From the NCBI GenBank assembly GCA_963678465.1, contig OY782858.1, forward strand, positions 3,596,001 to 3,660,000: DNA of 64,000 nt, read 5' to 3'. Of the stretch, positions 25,894-35,137 are shown in pieces. Position 1 is the stretch's first letter. Every line of letters starts with the position of its first letter. The notes below the pieces were generated by a model. The model saw only the letters and a list, made by a program, of their open reading frames with translations. It searched no databases and was not told the origin of the DNA. The stretch comes from Paludibacter sp963678465. Lineage in GTDB: Bacteria; Bacteroidota; Bacteroidia; Bacteroidales; Paludibacteraceae. The translations under genes were made by a program, and so were the position numbers.

Positions 25894-28800
25894 ATGAAAA
25901 TTGATATTGAAAAAATATTTTCTCAACAAGTATTCAAAAAGCTCATTTTGCTTTTGATGGTGCTGGCTTTGTGGGTAAACAATGCTTATTCAATAGATTA
26001 TTATCAGCGACAATCAGGTGCATGGAACAATCCCACAACCTGGACTACTGAGAGCGGGCATTATAAAACTGTAAATACAGGAACCTATCCACAGGCAGGA
26101 GATAATGTGCATTTAGACAATAATAGTAATCCAGCCACCATAACACTGACGGAGAATGCCCAGTGCAGCAATTTATTTTTCGAAAATTCAGGCCTTGGTG
26201 TTATTGCAATGGGAAATTTTGATCTTATTGTTACCGGATCCTGGACTGTTGACTGGGGAAATACATCTAGCATTACTCAAGGTTCAGGTTATTTACAGGT
26301 AAACGGAGGAATTCCTATGTTTAATGAAGCAAAAACTATAAAGAATTTCAGAATCGGTTCAAGCTCCTTCAGTTTTACTCAAACAAACCAAATAACATTA
26401 ACGGTGTCGACCAACTACGACCACAACTGCTTTACACAAAATATACCTACAGGCATAAAAGCAGCATCTGCCACAAAGCTGAATGCTACTCCTTGTGCTC
26501 CTTCTCTGTCGGCAACGGCTTTAACAGGTTTTGGATCGGTGTGTACAGGAACAACCGTTGGACCTATCACTTTTAGAATTTCAGGTCTGGCACTCACAAC
26601 TGCCAATGTAACGGTCTCGTCGCTTCCTGCTTTCAGCTTTTCGACAACAGCGAATGGTACTTATACCAGTTCATTGTCGCTTTCGCATCCAGCTGGTAAT
26701 TATTCCCAACTTATTTATGTAAAATTTTCTCCTTTCGATCCTATCAGTTACAACGGAAATATTGTAGTTAGTGGTGGCGGGGCAACTAATATAAATGTTG
26801 CTGCTGCAGGTAGTGGTGCTGCTTCGGTGGCTCCAACCGTTACTACACCGACAGCAACCAATGTAATGGCTACAACTGCAAGTTTAGGAGGTACTATCAC
26901 TGTGGATGGTTGTGCTTCTCAAACAATTACCGAAAGAGGTGTTTATTATAGTACCACCAATGGATTTGCCGATGGTTTTGGAACTAAAGTTTCGGAAACC
27001 GGCACTTTTGGAACAGGTACTTACAGTGTAAATGTAGCGGGCTTAACTCCCAATACTACCTATTACTTCAAAGCTTTTGCGATCAATAGCATAGGTACGA
27101 GATATTCGGTTCAAGGCACTTTTAATAATTCTCCAAGAACATATTATTCAAGGCAAACCGGTAATTGGACGAATCCAGATACATGGACTTCAGTTGCCTG
27201 TGGGGAAACAATTAATAATGGTTCTTATCCGATGGCTGGCGACAATGTTGTGATTTGTCAATCACATATTATAACAGTTAACTCTACGGGGCTTTCATGC
27301 AATAACATAAATATGACTGCTTATCTCACCAGACTTATATTAAATAATAATCTCACCATTAACGGAAATTTTAGTATTGGTGATCAAAGTTATGTTTCAG
27401 TAGGCACTTATGACCTGACAATAAAAGGTAATTTTGTTCGCACAGGTTTTGATGCAAGAGTAGAGTACAGTTCAGGAAATGTAATTGTCGGTGGCAATAT
27501 CAGTACTGATTATACTGGTATAGCGCCCTTTGTTTGTACAGGTACTGGCTGGCTTACTATGACCGGAACTTCAAAAACATTTACTACTTCTAATAATAAT
27601 GTGACCGTACCGAGATTCAGACAGCCTGCCACCGGCTTTACAAAGGCCGGAGCTACAACACTTACAATTTCCACTACTTTTGATAGAAATTGCGGTCCTG
27701 CCCCCGTAGTGTCGGGCGGAACTTTTAGTCCAACTGGTACAACAATCAATACAACCTGTACTCCGAATAAAATTTTCAGATCTTCAGCTTCAGGTGATTG
27801 GAGTACAGTAACCATCTGGCAACAGTCCACTAATGCCGGAACTACCTGGGTGGCAGCTACTGCCCTTCCTTTAATTACAGATGGCTCGGTGACAATTCAG
27901 AGTGGGCATACAGTTACACTCACTGCCAATGCTGCGGCAAGCGCCCTTGTCATTAATGGAGTGCTCAATTTGGCTACATACAGTTTAAACGGGACCGGCA
28001 CTTTTACGCTCGCTTCGGGAGCAACGTTGAAAATAAGTGAAGTTTCCAATTTTCCGACAGGTTTTACTACGATTAACCTCAATAATGGTAGCACTGTTGA
28101 ATATAACAGAACTGGTAATCAGACAATATCACCCCGTACCTACAGCCACCTTTCTCTTTTGGGTTCCGGGGTGAAAACCACAAACGGTGTTGCTGTGACC
28201 GGAATTTTGTCTTTGCAGGGCGATGTGACTACTTTAGGTATTATTGTGCCCAATGTGGCGAGTACGATTGTAAGGTACAACGGAGCCTCTACTCAGTATT
28301 TGTCCGATAATTTTATTCTTGGTAACAAAATTTATAGCATGATTGTGGACAACACTGCCAATGTTATAGTAAACAGTAATTTTACATTGAACAATCAACT
28401 TACTATCAATAATGGAGGAGTGCTAACAATCAATCCGCAAAAGTCGCTTATTGTTTTAGGCAGTATTTCTAATTCGGCAGGCACATCAGGACTTGTTGTT
28501 AAGGCAAGTACTACTTTGGCCAATGGATCATTGATATTTCATAATGCAGAAAATAATCCTGTTTTGGCAACGGTGGAAATGTATTCGAAAGCAACTTTCG
28601 ATACTTTACGTGCTGTAGGCGACAAATACAAATGGCAGTTTTTTGGTGTGCCTGTTCGTTCGGTAACGGCCAACCCAACGTTTAATGGTTCGTATCTGCG
28701 CAGGATGGTGGAATCGGGAACAACTACTCAAAACCACTGGGTGTCGTTGGTTAATCAATCGGTCTTGACATCGTTTACCGGTTATGAAATCTGTCAGCAA

Positions 28801-29922
28801 TCTCCGACTACATACAGCATAAAAGGAATGCTTGAAAATGGTAATTTCAGTTCGGGACAATTAGCTAAAACTCCTACTGCATTGTTTCCCGGTCAGCATT
28901 TGTTTACCAATCCTTATACTGCTGCTATCGATATTCGTGCACTTGATTTTGGAAGCGACACTGAAGCTACCGTTTATTTGTACAACGCCGGAACTTATTT
29001 GGACTGGGATCAGATACCGGCAGGCACATTCGGAACATCTGCCGGACAGTATACTGCTGTGCCAAAAAATGAAGCAGGGAATTCAGGGCTTCCAAGACAA
29101 ATTCCTTCTATGGGATCGATGTTGGTAAAGGTGAAGGATGATGTTCCAAATTCTACAGAGGATTCTTATTTCAATATCAACTACAGTGCGGTGATGCCAA
29201 ACTCCGAGCCAATGCGTGTCCGCGAAGATGAGAATGTCGAAAATGACGAAAGTAACGAAAATAACACTGTCGTGTCTACTGTGATTGATGTAAGAGGAAA
29301 ATACTCGGGCGATAAGATGTGGATTTTTAGCAACGATGCAACAACGCGAAATTTTGATAATGGAAGCGATGGTTATAAAATTATAGGGTCGGCTCTTCTG
29401 CCCCAAATTTATGCTGTCGAAAAAGATGGTATCTATCAAATCGATGCTATTGCCAATATGAACAATACAAATATTGCTTTTCAGGCAGGGCAGGATACAG
29501 AATACACAATGACTTTTACACACGAGAATGCTGAAACACAATACTCAGGAATTTATCTTCATGATCTGGTTTTGAATACTGTACACGATATTACCGAAAG
29601 TGGCTCTACTTATACTTTTACGGCCGAATCCACACCTCAACCTGTAGTACGTTTTAGAATTCTGACTGGAAGTTTGATAAATAATCAAGCGCCTTCCGAT
29701 ATTGATTTTCAGATTTTCAATAGTGGAACTAATGTCTATGTAAGAAGTTTTACGGATGAAATAGCCGATGTGCTGTTGTATGATATTTCGGGCAGGTTGA
29801 TTGCCAGGACATTATTAAATCCATTGGATATTACAACGATAAAAACAACTTTGCATCAGGTTTATATCGTAAAAGTGAAAGGAAGGAATTATAAATTAAC
29901 GAAGCAAATTGTTGTAAAATAA
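25894..29922 (+). CDS. Giant secreted multidomain protein with T9SS sorting domain, paralogue of the upstream gene
   Basis: 1342 residues. Signal peptide 1-33. Two beta-solenoid-like units each start with a 'YYQRQSGAWNNPTTW' or 'YYSRQTGNWTNPDTW' phrase (about 35-195 and 412-620). Between them lie an Ig-like repeat (about 205-310) and an FN3-like domain (about 312-410, 'TYYFKAFAINSIG'). A third 'GDWSTVTIWQQS' unit follows at about 630. From about residue 830 to 1265 it is clearly homologous to the C-terminal module of the 2090-residue protein (ATVEMYSKA, NPYTAAIDI, GQYTAVPK, PRQIPSMGSMLVKV). The end (VLLYDISGRLIARTLL...YIVKVKGRNYKLTKQIVVK) is a T9SS type A sorting domain. A surface location is inferred; the ligand is unknown. 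Confidence 0.87.
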   Translation: MKIDIEKIFSQQVFKKLILLLMVLALWVNNAYSIDYYQRQSGAWNNPTTWTTESGHYKTVNTGTYPQAGDNVHLDNNSNPATITLTENAQCSNLFFENSGLGVIAMGNFDLIVTGSWTVDWGNTSSITQGSGYLQVNGGIPMFNEAKTIKNFRIGSSSFSFTQTNQITLTVSTNYDHNCFTQNIPTGIKAASATKLNATPCAPSLSATALTGFGSVCTGTTVGPITFRISGLALTTANVTVSSLPAFSFSTTANGTYTSSLSLSHPAGNYSQLIYVKFSPFDPISYNGNIVVSGGGATNINVAAAGSGAASVAPTVTTPTATNVMATTASLGGTITVDGCASQTITERGVYYSTTNGFADGFGTKVSETGTFGTGTYSVNVAGLTPNTTYYFKAFAINSIGTRYSVQGTFNNSPRTYYSRQTGNWTNPDTWTSVACGETINNGSYPMAGDNVVICQSHIITVNSTGLSCNNINMTAYLTRLILNNNLTINGNFSIGDQSYVSVGTYDLTIKGNFVRTGFDARVEYSSGNVIVGGNISTDYTGIAPFVCTGTGWLTMTGTSKTFTTSNNNVTVPRFRQPATGFTKAGATTLTISTTFDRNCGPAPVVSGGTFSPTGTTINTTCTPNKIFRSSASGDWSTVTIWQQSTNAGTTWVAATALPLITDGSVTIQSGHTVTLTANAAASALVINGVLNLATYSLNGTGTFTLASGATLKISEVSNFPTGFTTINLNNGSTVEYNRTGNQTISPRTYSHLSLLGSGVKTTNGVAVTGILSLQGDVTTLGIIVPNVASTIVRYNGASTQYLSDNFILGNKIYSMIVDNTANVIVNSNFTLNNQLTINNGGVLTINPQKSLIVLGSISNSAGTSGLVVKASTTLANGSLIFHNAENNPVLATVEMYSKATFDTLRAVGDKYKWQFFGVPVRSVTANPTFNGSYLRRMVESGTTTQNHWVSLVNQSVLTSFTGYEICQQSPTTYSIKGMLENGNFSSGQLAKTPTALFPGQHLFTNPYTAAIDIRALDFGSDTEATVYLYNAGTYLDWDQIPAGTFGTSAGQYTAVPKNEAGNSGLPRQIPSMGSMLVKVKDDVPNSTEDSYFNINYSAVMPNSEPMRVREDENVENDESNENNTVVSTVIDVRGKYSGDKMWIFSNDATTRNFDNGSDGYKIIGSALLPQIYAVEKDGIYQIDAIANMNNTNIAFQAGQDTEYTMTFTHENAETQYSGIYLHDLVLNTVHDITESGSTYTFTAESTPQPVVRFRILTGSLINNQAPSDIDFQIFNSGTNVYVRSFTDEIADVLLYDISGRLIARTLLNPLDITTIKTTLHQVYIVKVKGRNYKLTKQIVVK

Positions 29923-29944
29923 ATAGTTTGTCGGTCGATTTCAT

Positions 29945-29984
29945 TAAAAGAGAGTTGGGTATTGGTACTTAACTCTTTTTTTTT
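29945..29984 (+). terminator. Terminator after the 1342-residue gene
   Basis: Arms aaaagagagtt and aactctttt around a 14-nt loop, with a two-base bulge, run into nine T. The rest of 29985-30334 is AT-rich and holds only the nqr promoter candidate. Confidence 0.65.
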
Positions 29985-30146
29985 CAAAACATTCCTGCTT
30001 CGGTTTTTTTATCAATTTTGTATCTATTCTGTTAGAATTTAATTTGTAATTAGTACAAATATAGATGTTTATAAATTTAGTATTCAGTAAAATAGATATT
30101 AACGAAATATTTCATTAATTATAGCTGAGATATAATGAAAATATTG

Positions 30147-30154
30147 TATTTTTG
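30147..30154 (+). promoter_or_regulatory. Putative -7 box for the nqr operon
   Basis: TATTTTTG fits TAnnTTTG, about 180 nt upstream of nqrA. No TTG is seen at the -33 position. Confidence 0.4.
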
Positions 30155-30334
30155 CAACGCTTTTCTATAAAAGTATGTTTTTATGTATTGAAAGGCTTAT
30201 TATTCTTTTATTTAGCGTGTTATCTGTAACTTGTTTTGGATACGAAAGCTCAATAAAAGGTCGGTTTGTCCGCAAAGTACACAAACACAATACTTACTAA
30301 ACAACAAGCACAAACTAATTTTACAAAAATTTAT

Positions 30335-31699
30335 ATGGCTAATCTGATTAAAACTAAACGTGGTTTGGACATCCGGATAAACGGCAGGGCAAAAGAAACA
30401 ATTGGAAGCACAATTGTTTCGGAAACCATAGCTATTCTTCCTGACGATTACCATGGAATCACGCCAAAAGTAGTTGTGAAAGAAGGTGATGAAGTGAAAG
30501 CAGGAAGTCCTGTTTTTTACGACAAAACATTCGATACAATGAACTTCGTTTCGCCGGTAAGCGGTAAGGTGTTGGCTGTCAATAGGGGCGAGCGACGCAA
30601 GGTGTTGAGTATAACCATTCAAAGCGACAAGAAAAACACTTACCAAAGCTTTGATGTGAAACCTGTAGAAAAACTAAACAGGGAGGAGTTAAGAGAACTG
30701 CTTTTGAAATCGGGACTTTGGGTGTATATAAAACAACGTCCTTACGATATTATCGCTAATCCGACACAAACTGCAAAAGCTGTTTTTATTTCGGCATTTG
30801 ATTCGGCACCATTGGCACCCAACCACGAGTTTGTAGTGGCAGGCGAGATGAAGGAATTTCAGCTTGGCGTTGATGTTTTGTCAAAACTCACCGATGGTAA
30901 AGTTCATTTGGGAGTGAAAGCGGGTGTGAATTCTGTTTTTTCATCCGTAAAAAATGTTGAAATAACTTCTTATGAAGGGCCACATCCGGTTGGAAATGTT
31001 GGCATTCAAATCAATCATATCGATCCTGTAAACAAGGGTGAAATCGTTTGGACCATTAATGCGCAGGACGTTTTATTTATCGGTCGTTTCTTTAGCAAAG
31101 GAATCGTTGATTTGAAACGCACACTTGCCCTTACCGGACCTGAAGTTAAGGAACCTCAATACTATCAGACCATTGCAGGAAGCAGTATTGCCGAAATAGT
31201 AAAAGGAAAAGTAACCAATAACGAAGAACTTCGATATATTAATGGTAATGTGTTAAGTGGCGTTCAGGTAGGTCTGGATGGCTGTTTGAGTCCTTATGCT
31301 ACACAAATTTCGGTGATTAAAGAAGGTCACGATCAGCACGAACTGATTGGCTGGGCAATGCCACGATTCAATAAGTTCAGTGCAAGCCGTATTTATTTTA
31401 CCGGAGTGCTCCAGAAAGTGTTTGGAAAAAAAGACTTTGAATTTGATGCCCGTATCCTTGGTGGTCGTCGTGCTATTATCATGTCGGGTGAATACGACAG
31501 GGTTTTGCCAATGGATATTTTGCCCGAATTTCTGATCAAGGCAATGATAACCGGAAATATTGATAAAATGGAAGCACTCGGCGCTTACGAAATAGCTCCT
31601 GAAGATGTGGCGCTGTGCGAATTTGTTTGCACATCAAAATTACCTGTTCAGGAGATTGTACGTACGGCATTGGATAAAATGAAGTTAGAAATCGAATAA
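30335..31699 (+). CDS. nqrA: Na+-translocating NADH:quinone reductase subunit A
   Basis: 454 residues from the ATG at 30335; the sequence 'LIKTKRGLDIRINGRAKE' is the usual NqrA N-terminus, and an upstream in-frame TTG at 30266 only adds non-conserved residues. NqrA is the cytoplasm-facing subunit associated with the quinone site of the pump that couples NADH oxidation to sodium export. The internal 'GLWVYIKQRPYDIIANP' and 'FDSAPLAPNHEF' segments are family-typical. No membrane helices, as expected. It is first in a complete nqrA-F operon. Confidence 0.96.
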   Translation: MANLIKTKRGLDIRINGRAKETIGSTIVSETIAILPDDYHGITPKVVVKEGDEVKAGSPVFYDKTFDTMNFVSPVSGKVLAVNRGERRKVLSITIQSDKKNTYQSFDVKPVEKLNREELRELLLKSGLWVYIKQRPYDIIANPTQTAKAVFISAFDSAPLAPNHEFVVAGEMKEFQLGVDVLSKLTDGKVHLGVKAGVNSVFSSVKNVEITSYEGPHPVGNVGIQINHIDPVNKGEIVWTINAQDVLFIGRFFSKGIVDLKRTLALTGPEVKEPQYYQTIAGSSIAEIVKGKVTNNEELRYINGNVLSGVQVGLDGCLSPYATQISVIKEGHDQHELIGWAMPRFNKFSASRIYFTGVLQKVFGKKDFEFDARILGGRRAIIMSGEYDRVLPMDILPEFLIKAMITGNIDKMEALGAYEIAPEDVALCEFVCTSKLPVQEIVRTALDKMKLEIE

Positions 31700-31732
31700 A
31701 ACCCAAATCCCTTTCGGGTGAACTTAATAAAT

Positions 31733-32932
31733 ATGAATGCATTAAGAAATTTAGTAGATAAAGTGAAGCCGAACTTTGAAAAAGGCGGTAAACTTGAAAA
31801 GTTCCATTCGGTTTTCGATGGTTTTGAAACGTTTTTATTCGTTCCGAATACCACCGCTAAACGTGGAACGCATATACATGATGTAGTGGACTCCAAACGT
31901 ACAATGATAATTGTGGTGCTGGCTTTAGTACCTGCCTTGTTGTTTGGTATGTTCAATGTAGGATATCAGCATTATTTAGCCATAGGCGAAACTGTAAGCT
32001 TTTGGCCTACTTTCTTGTTTGGCTTTTTGGCAGTGCTTCCGCTGATTTTAGTATCGTATATCGTTGGTTTGGGTATTGAATTTATTGTTGCTCAAATCAA
32101 AGGACATGAAATTCAGGAAGGTTTTCTGGTGTCAGGTTTTCTTATTCCCTTAATTGTTCCTGTAGATACTCCACTGTGGATGGTGGCTGTAGCTACTGCT
32201 TTTGCAGTGATTTTTGCAAAAGAAGTATTTGGCGGAACAGGAATGAATATCTTCAACGTAGCGCTTGTAACACGTGCTTTCCTTTTCTTTGCTTATCCAA
32301 CTTTCATGTCGGGCGACGTGGTTTGGGTGCGTACCGGATCGACATTCGGAATGGGAGCAGGTTCGGTTGTGGATGGTTATTCGGGTGCTACTGCCCTCGG
32401 ACAGGTCGCTACTGCCACTACTCAGAATGCAGAACTTGTAAATATTGTAGGGAATCCAATTGGTTTTATGGATGGTTTCCTTGGATTGATTCCCGGTTCT
32501 GTAGGCGAAACTTCGGCTCTTGCTATTTTGATTGGCGCTGTGATTTTGCTGATTACCGGAGTGGCAAGTTGGAAAACAATGTTCTCGGTATTTGCAGGTG
32601 GAGCGCTTATGGCCTGGATATTTAATGTGGTTGGTCCCGATACGGCAGCGGCACATTTCCCATGGTACAATCACCTTGTTTTCGGTGGTTTTGCATTTGG
32701 TGCAGTATTTATGGCTACCGACCCTGTGACCTCAGCACGTACCGAAACTGGTAAATACATCTTCGGAGCATTAATTGGTGTTATGGCAATAATTATTCGC
32801 GTACTCAATCCGGGTTATCCCGAAGGTATGATGTTGGCTATTTTGTTAATGAATATCTTTGCTCCATTGATTGATTATTATGTGGTTGAATCCAATATTA
32901 AAAGTCGTTTGAAACGAGCAGTGAAAAAATAA
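31733..32932 (+). CDS. nqrB: Na+-translocating NADH:quinone reductase subunit B
   Basis: 399 residues from the ATG at 31733 (MNALRNLVDK); a GTG at 31718 is in frame but less likely. A membrane subunit with about nine to ten helices that carries FMN covalently on a threonine: T220 in 'DGYSGATALG' matches the S-G-A-T flavinylation motif used by ApbE. It also forms part of the sodium path with the N-terminal cytosolic 'HIHDVVDSKRTM' segment. It follows nqrA by 33 nt. Confidence 0.96.
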   Translation: MNALRNLVDKVKPNFEKGGKLEKFHSVFDGFETFLFVPNTTAKRGTHIHDVVDSKRTMIIVVLALVPALLFGMFNVGYQHYLAIGETVSFWPTFLFGFLAVLPLILVSYIVGLGIEFIVAQIKGHEIQEGFLVSGFLIPLIVPVDTPLWMVAVATAFAVIFAKEVFGGTGMNIFNVALVTRAFLFFAYPTFMSGDVVWVRTGSTFGMGAGSVVDGYSGATALGQVATATTQNAELVNIVGNPIGFMDGFLGLIPGSVGETSALAILIGAVILLITGVASWKTMFSVFAGGALMAWIFNVVGPDTAAAHFPWYNHLVFGGFAFGAVFMATDPVTSARTETGKYIFGALIGVMAIIIRVLNPGYPEGMMLAILLMNIFAPLIDYYVVESNIKSRLKRAVKK

Positions 32933-32947
32933 ATAAACACCAAAACG

Positions 32948-33667
32948 ATGGATACGAATAAAAACAGTTATACAATTATTTATGCCGCAGTGATGGTTGT
33001 TATTGTCGCATTATTGCTGGCGCTTGTTTCGAGTGGATTGAAGGAAACTCAAACAACCAATGTGAAGCTAGATAAGAAAAAGCAAATTTTGAGCGCTCTT
33101 CAGATCAATCTCGAAGATCAGGATGCTGCCGCTTTGTACGATCAATATATTGTAAAGGAATTGGTTGTGAATACTAAAGCCGATATTCTTTCGGAAGTAA
33201 AGGGTGAAGCTTTTGATATTGATATCGTGAAGGAAGCTGCAAAACCACTTGAGAGTCGTCAACTCCCTATTTATGTTGCTCAGCTGGAGGGACAAACGAA
33301 GTACATAATTCCTTTGCGCGGGGCTGGACTTTGGGGTCCTATTTGGGGGTATGTTGCTTTGAACGATGACAAGAATACGGTTTTTGGAACCTATTTTTCG
33401 CATGCAAGCGAAACTCCGGGTTTAGGAGCCGAAATCTCTTTGCCTAAGTTTCAACAGGAGTTTGTTGGCAAACATATTTTAAACGACAGAAATGAATTTG
33501 TTTCGATTGCGGTAATGAAAGCGGGACAGAAATCAGATACGCAAGAACAAGTTGATGGCATCTCCGGAGGTACAATCACAAGTAAAGGCGTTGAAGCTAT
33601 GTTGCTCAATAGTATCGGACAATACGAAGCTTTTTTAATTAAATCAAATGGAGGAACCCAGGAATGA
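32948..33667 (+). CDS. nqrC: Na+-translocating NADH:quinone reductase subunit C
   Basis: 239 residues: one N-terminal membrane helix, then a periplasmic FMN-binding domain. The flavinylation site is T209 in 'DGISGGTITSKG'. The third residue of the motif is Gly instead of the more usual Ala, while the acceptor Thr is kept. 'IIPLRGAGLWGPIWGYVAL' and 'ETPGLGAEI' are typical NqrC segments. It starts 15 nt after nqrB and overlaps nqrD by 4 nt. Confidence 0.96.
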   Translation: MDTNKNSYTIIYAAVMVVIVALLLALVSSGLKETQTTNVKLDKKKQILSALQINLEDQDAAALYDQYIVKELVVNTKADILSEVKGEAFDIDIVKEAAKPLESRQLPIYVAQLEGQTKYIIPLRGAGLWGPIWGYVALNDDKNTVFGTYFSHASETPGLGAEISLPKFQQEFVGKHILNDRNEFVSIAVMKAGQKSDTQEQVDGISGGTITSKGVEAMLLNSIGQYEAFLIKSNGGTQE

Positions 33668-34296
33668 GTAAATTTATATCAAATAAAACGAAAGAGGTTT
33701 TCTTAGGTCCACTAAGTAAAAATAACCCGATCACCGTTCAGGTGTTGGGAATTTGTTCTGCGCTTGCTGTAACCGCAAAACTGGAGCCGGCTATTGTAAT
33801 GGGCTTGTCGGTTACTATTATTGTGGCATTTTCAAATGTTATCATTTCGCTGATACGAAATACAATCCCGAATCGAATTCGTATCATTGTTCAGCTTGTG
33901 GTTGTCGCTGCGTTGGTAACCATAGTAAGCGAAATTCTGAAAGCTTTTGCTTACGATGTAAGTGTGCAGCTATCGGTATACATTGGTTTGATTATTACCA
34001 ACTGTATTCTGATGGGCCGACTCGAAGCATTTGCAATGGCCAATAGCCCCTGGGAATCGTTCGTCGATGGTTTAGGAAACGGATTTGGGTACGCCTGGAT
34101 TCTTGTTGTTGTCGCTTTCTTTCGCGAGTTACTGGGTTCGGGTACGCTTTTCGGTTTCAAAATTATTCCACAGGCCGTATATGATGCTGGTTATGTAAAC
34201 AATGGATTAATGATTTTGCCTCCAATGGCGCTGATCCTCGTTGCATGTATTATTTGGGTACACCGTGCAAGAAATAAAGAATTACAGGAAAAATAA
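33664..34296 (+). CDS. nqrD: Na+-translocating NADH:quinone reductase subunit D
   Basis: 210 residues, six membrane helices, NqrDE/RnfAE family. 'NPITVQVLGICSALAVT' holds the conserved cysteine of TM1 and 'TNCILMGRLEAFA' the second, which together with NqrE bind an intramembrane Fe-S centre. It overlaps nqrC by 4 nt (ATGA), indicating translational coupling. Confidence 0.96.
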   Translation: MSKFISNKTKEVFLGPLSKNNPITVQVLGICSALAVTAKLEPAIVMGLSVTIIVAFSNVIISLIRNTIPNRIRIIVQLVVVAALVTIVSEILKAFAYDVSVQLSVYIGLIITNCILMGRLEAFAMANSPWESFVDGLGNGFGYAWILVVVAFFRELLGSGTLFGFKIIPQAVYDAGYVNNGLMILPPMALILVACIIWVHRARNKELQEK

Positions 34297-34405
34297 ATTG
34301 TAAACAAGGAAATAAGTAAACAAGTAAACGAGGAAATAAAGAGTTGTGAATTGAAAAAGAATTACTCGTCCAGTTATTTCTCGATTACTGATTAAAAAAT
34401 ATAAT

Positions 34406-35023
34406 ATGGAAAACTTAGCCAGTATATTTGTGAAGTCGATTTTTGTCGACAATATGATTTTTGCATTTTTCCTCGGGATGTGTTCTTATCTTGCGGTTTC
34501 GAAAAATGTAAAAACATCAATGGGTTTAGGGATAGCAGTAACTTTTGTGTTGGCAATCACTTTGCCGGCCAATTACCTGCTCGAAAACTATATTCTAAAA
34601 GAAGGTGCACTAAAATGGTTGAGCCCTGAGTTGGCTTCGCTTGATTTGAGTTATCTTGCATTCATTCTGTTTATTGCTGTAATTGCCGCAATGACTCAGT
34701 TGGTTGAAATGGTTGTCGAAAAATTTACTCCCTCTCTTTATTCGTCTTTAGGGATTTTCCTTCCACTGATTGCGGTAAACTGCGCCATCATGGGTGGATC
34801 TTTGTTCATGCAACAAAGATCGTATGCTACCTTAGGCGAAGCTACTTCATATGCATTAGGTTCGGGAGTAGGTTGGCTGTTGGCCATTGTAGGTTTGGCA
34901 GCTATCCGCGAAAAAATGGAGTATTCGGATGTGCCTGCACCGCTGAGAGGTTTAGGAATTACCTTTATCACTGTAGCTTTGATGGGAATCGCATTTATGG
35001 CTTTTTCAGGTTTGAAAATCTGA
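34406..35023 (+). CDS. nqrE: Na+-translocating NADH:quinone reductase subunit E
   Basis: 205 residues, six membrane helices, the inverted-topology partner of NqrD. The paired cysteines are in 'FFLGMCSYLAV' and 'AVNCAIMGGSLF'. It is separated from nqrD by 109 nt, the widest gap in the operon; this gap contains imperfect direct repeats of an 'aagtaaac(a/g)aggaaataa' type and no gene. Confidence 0.96.
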   Translation: MENLASIFVKSIFVDNMIFAFFLGMCSYLAVSKNVKTSMGLGIAVTFVLAITLPANYLLENYILKEGALKWLSPELASLDLSYLAFILFIAVIAAMTQLVEMVVEKFTPSLYSSLGIFLPLIAVNCAIMGGSLFMQQRSYATLGEATSYALGSGVGWLLAIVGLAAIREKMEYSDVPAPLRGLGITFITVALMGIAFMAFSGLKI

Positions 35024-35137
35024 TATTGCTCTTCTCCGGGAATTAATATATTTTTATCATAACAAGTAAATAACAATTTAATCAGTCCCCATATTTTAAA
35101 TGAGTCGGAAGCGATGGTTTAAAGGGGTAAATAATTT

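Noticed and set aside
29083..29541. A 152-residue minus-strand frame opposite the T9SS gene at 25894
   Set aside because: Antisense to conserved paralogous coding sequence; composition is that of a reverse-strand shadow.
30266..30334. Alternative TTG start 23 codons upstream for nqrA
   Set aside because: NqrA proteins begin with the K-T-K-R-G-L-D-I segment; the extra residues are not conserved, and the ATG has a typical A-rich leader.
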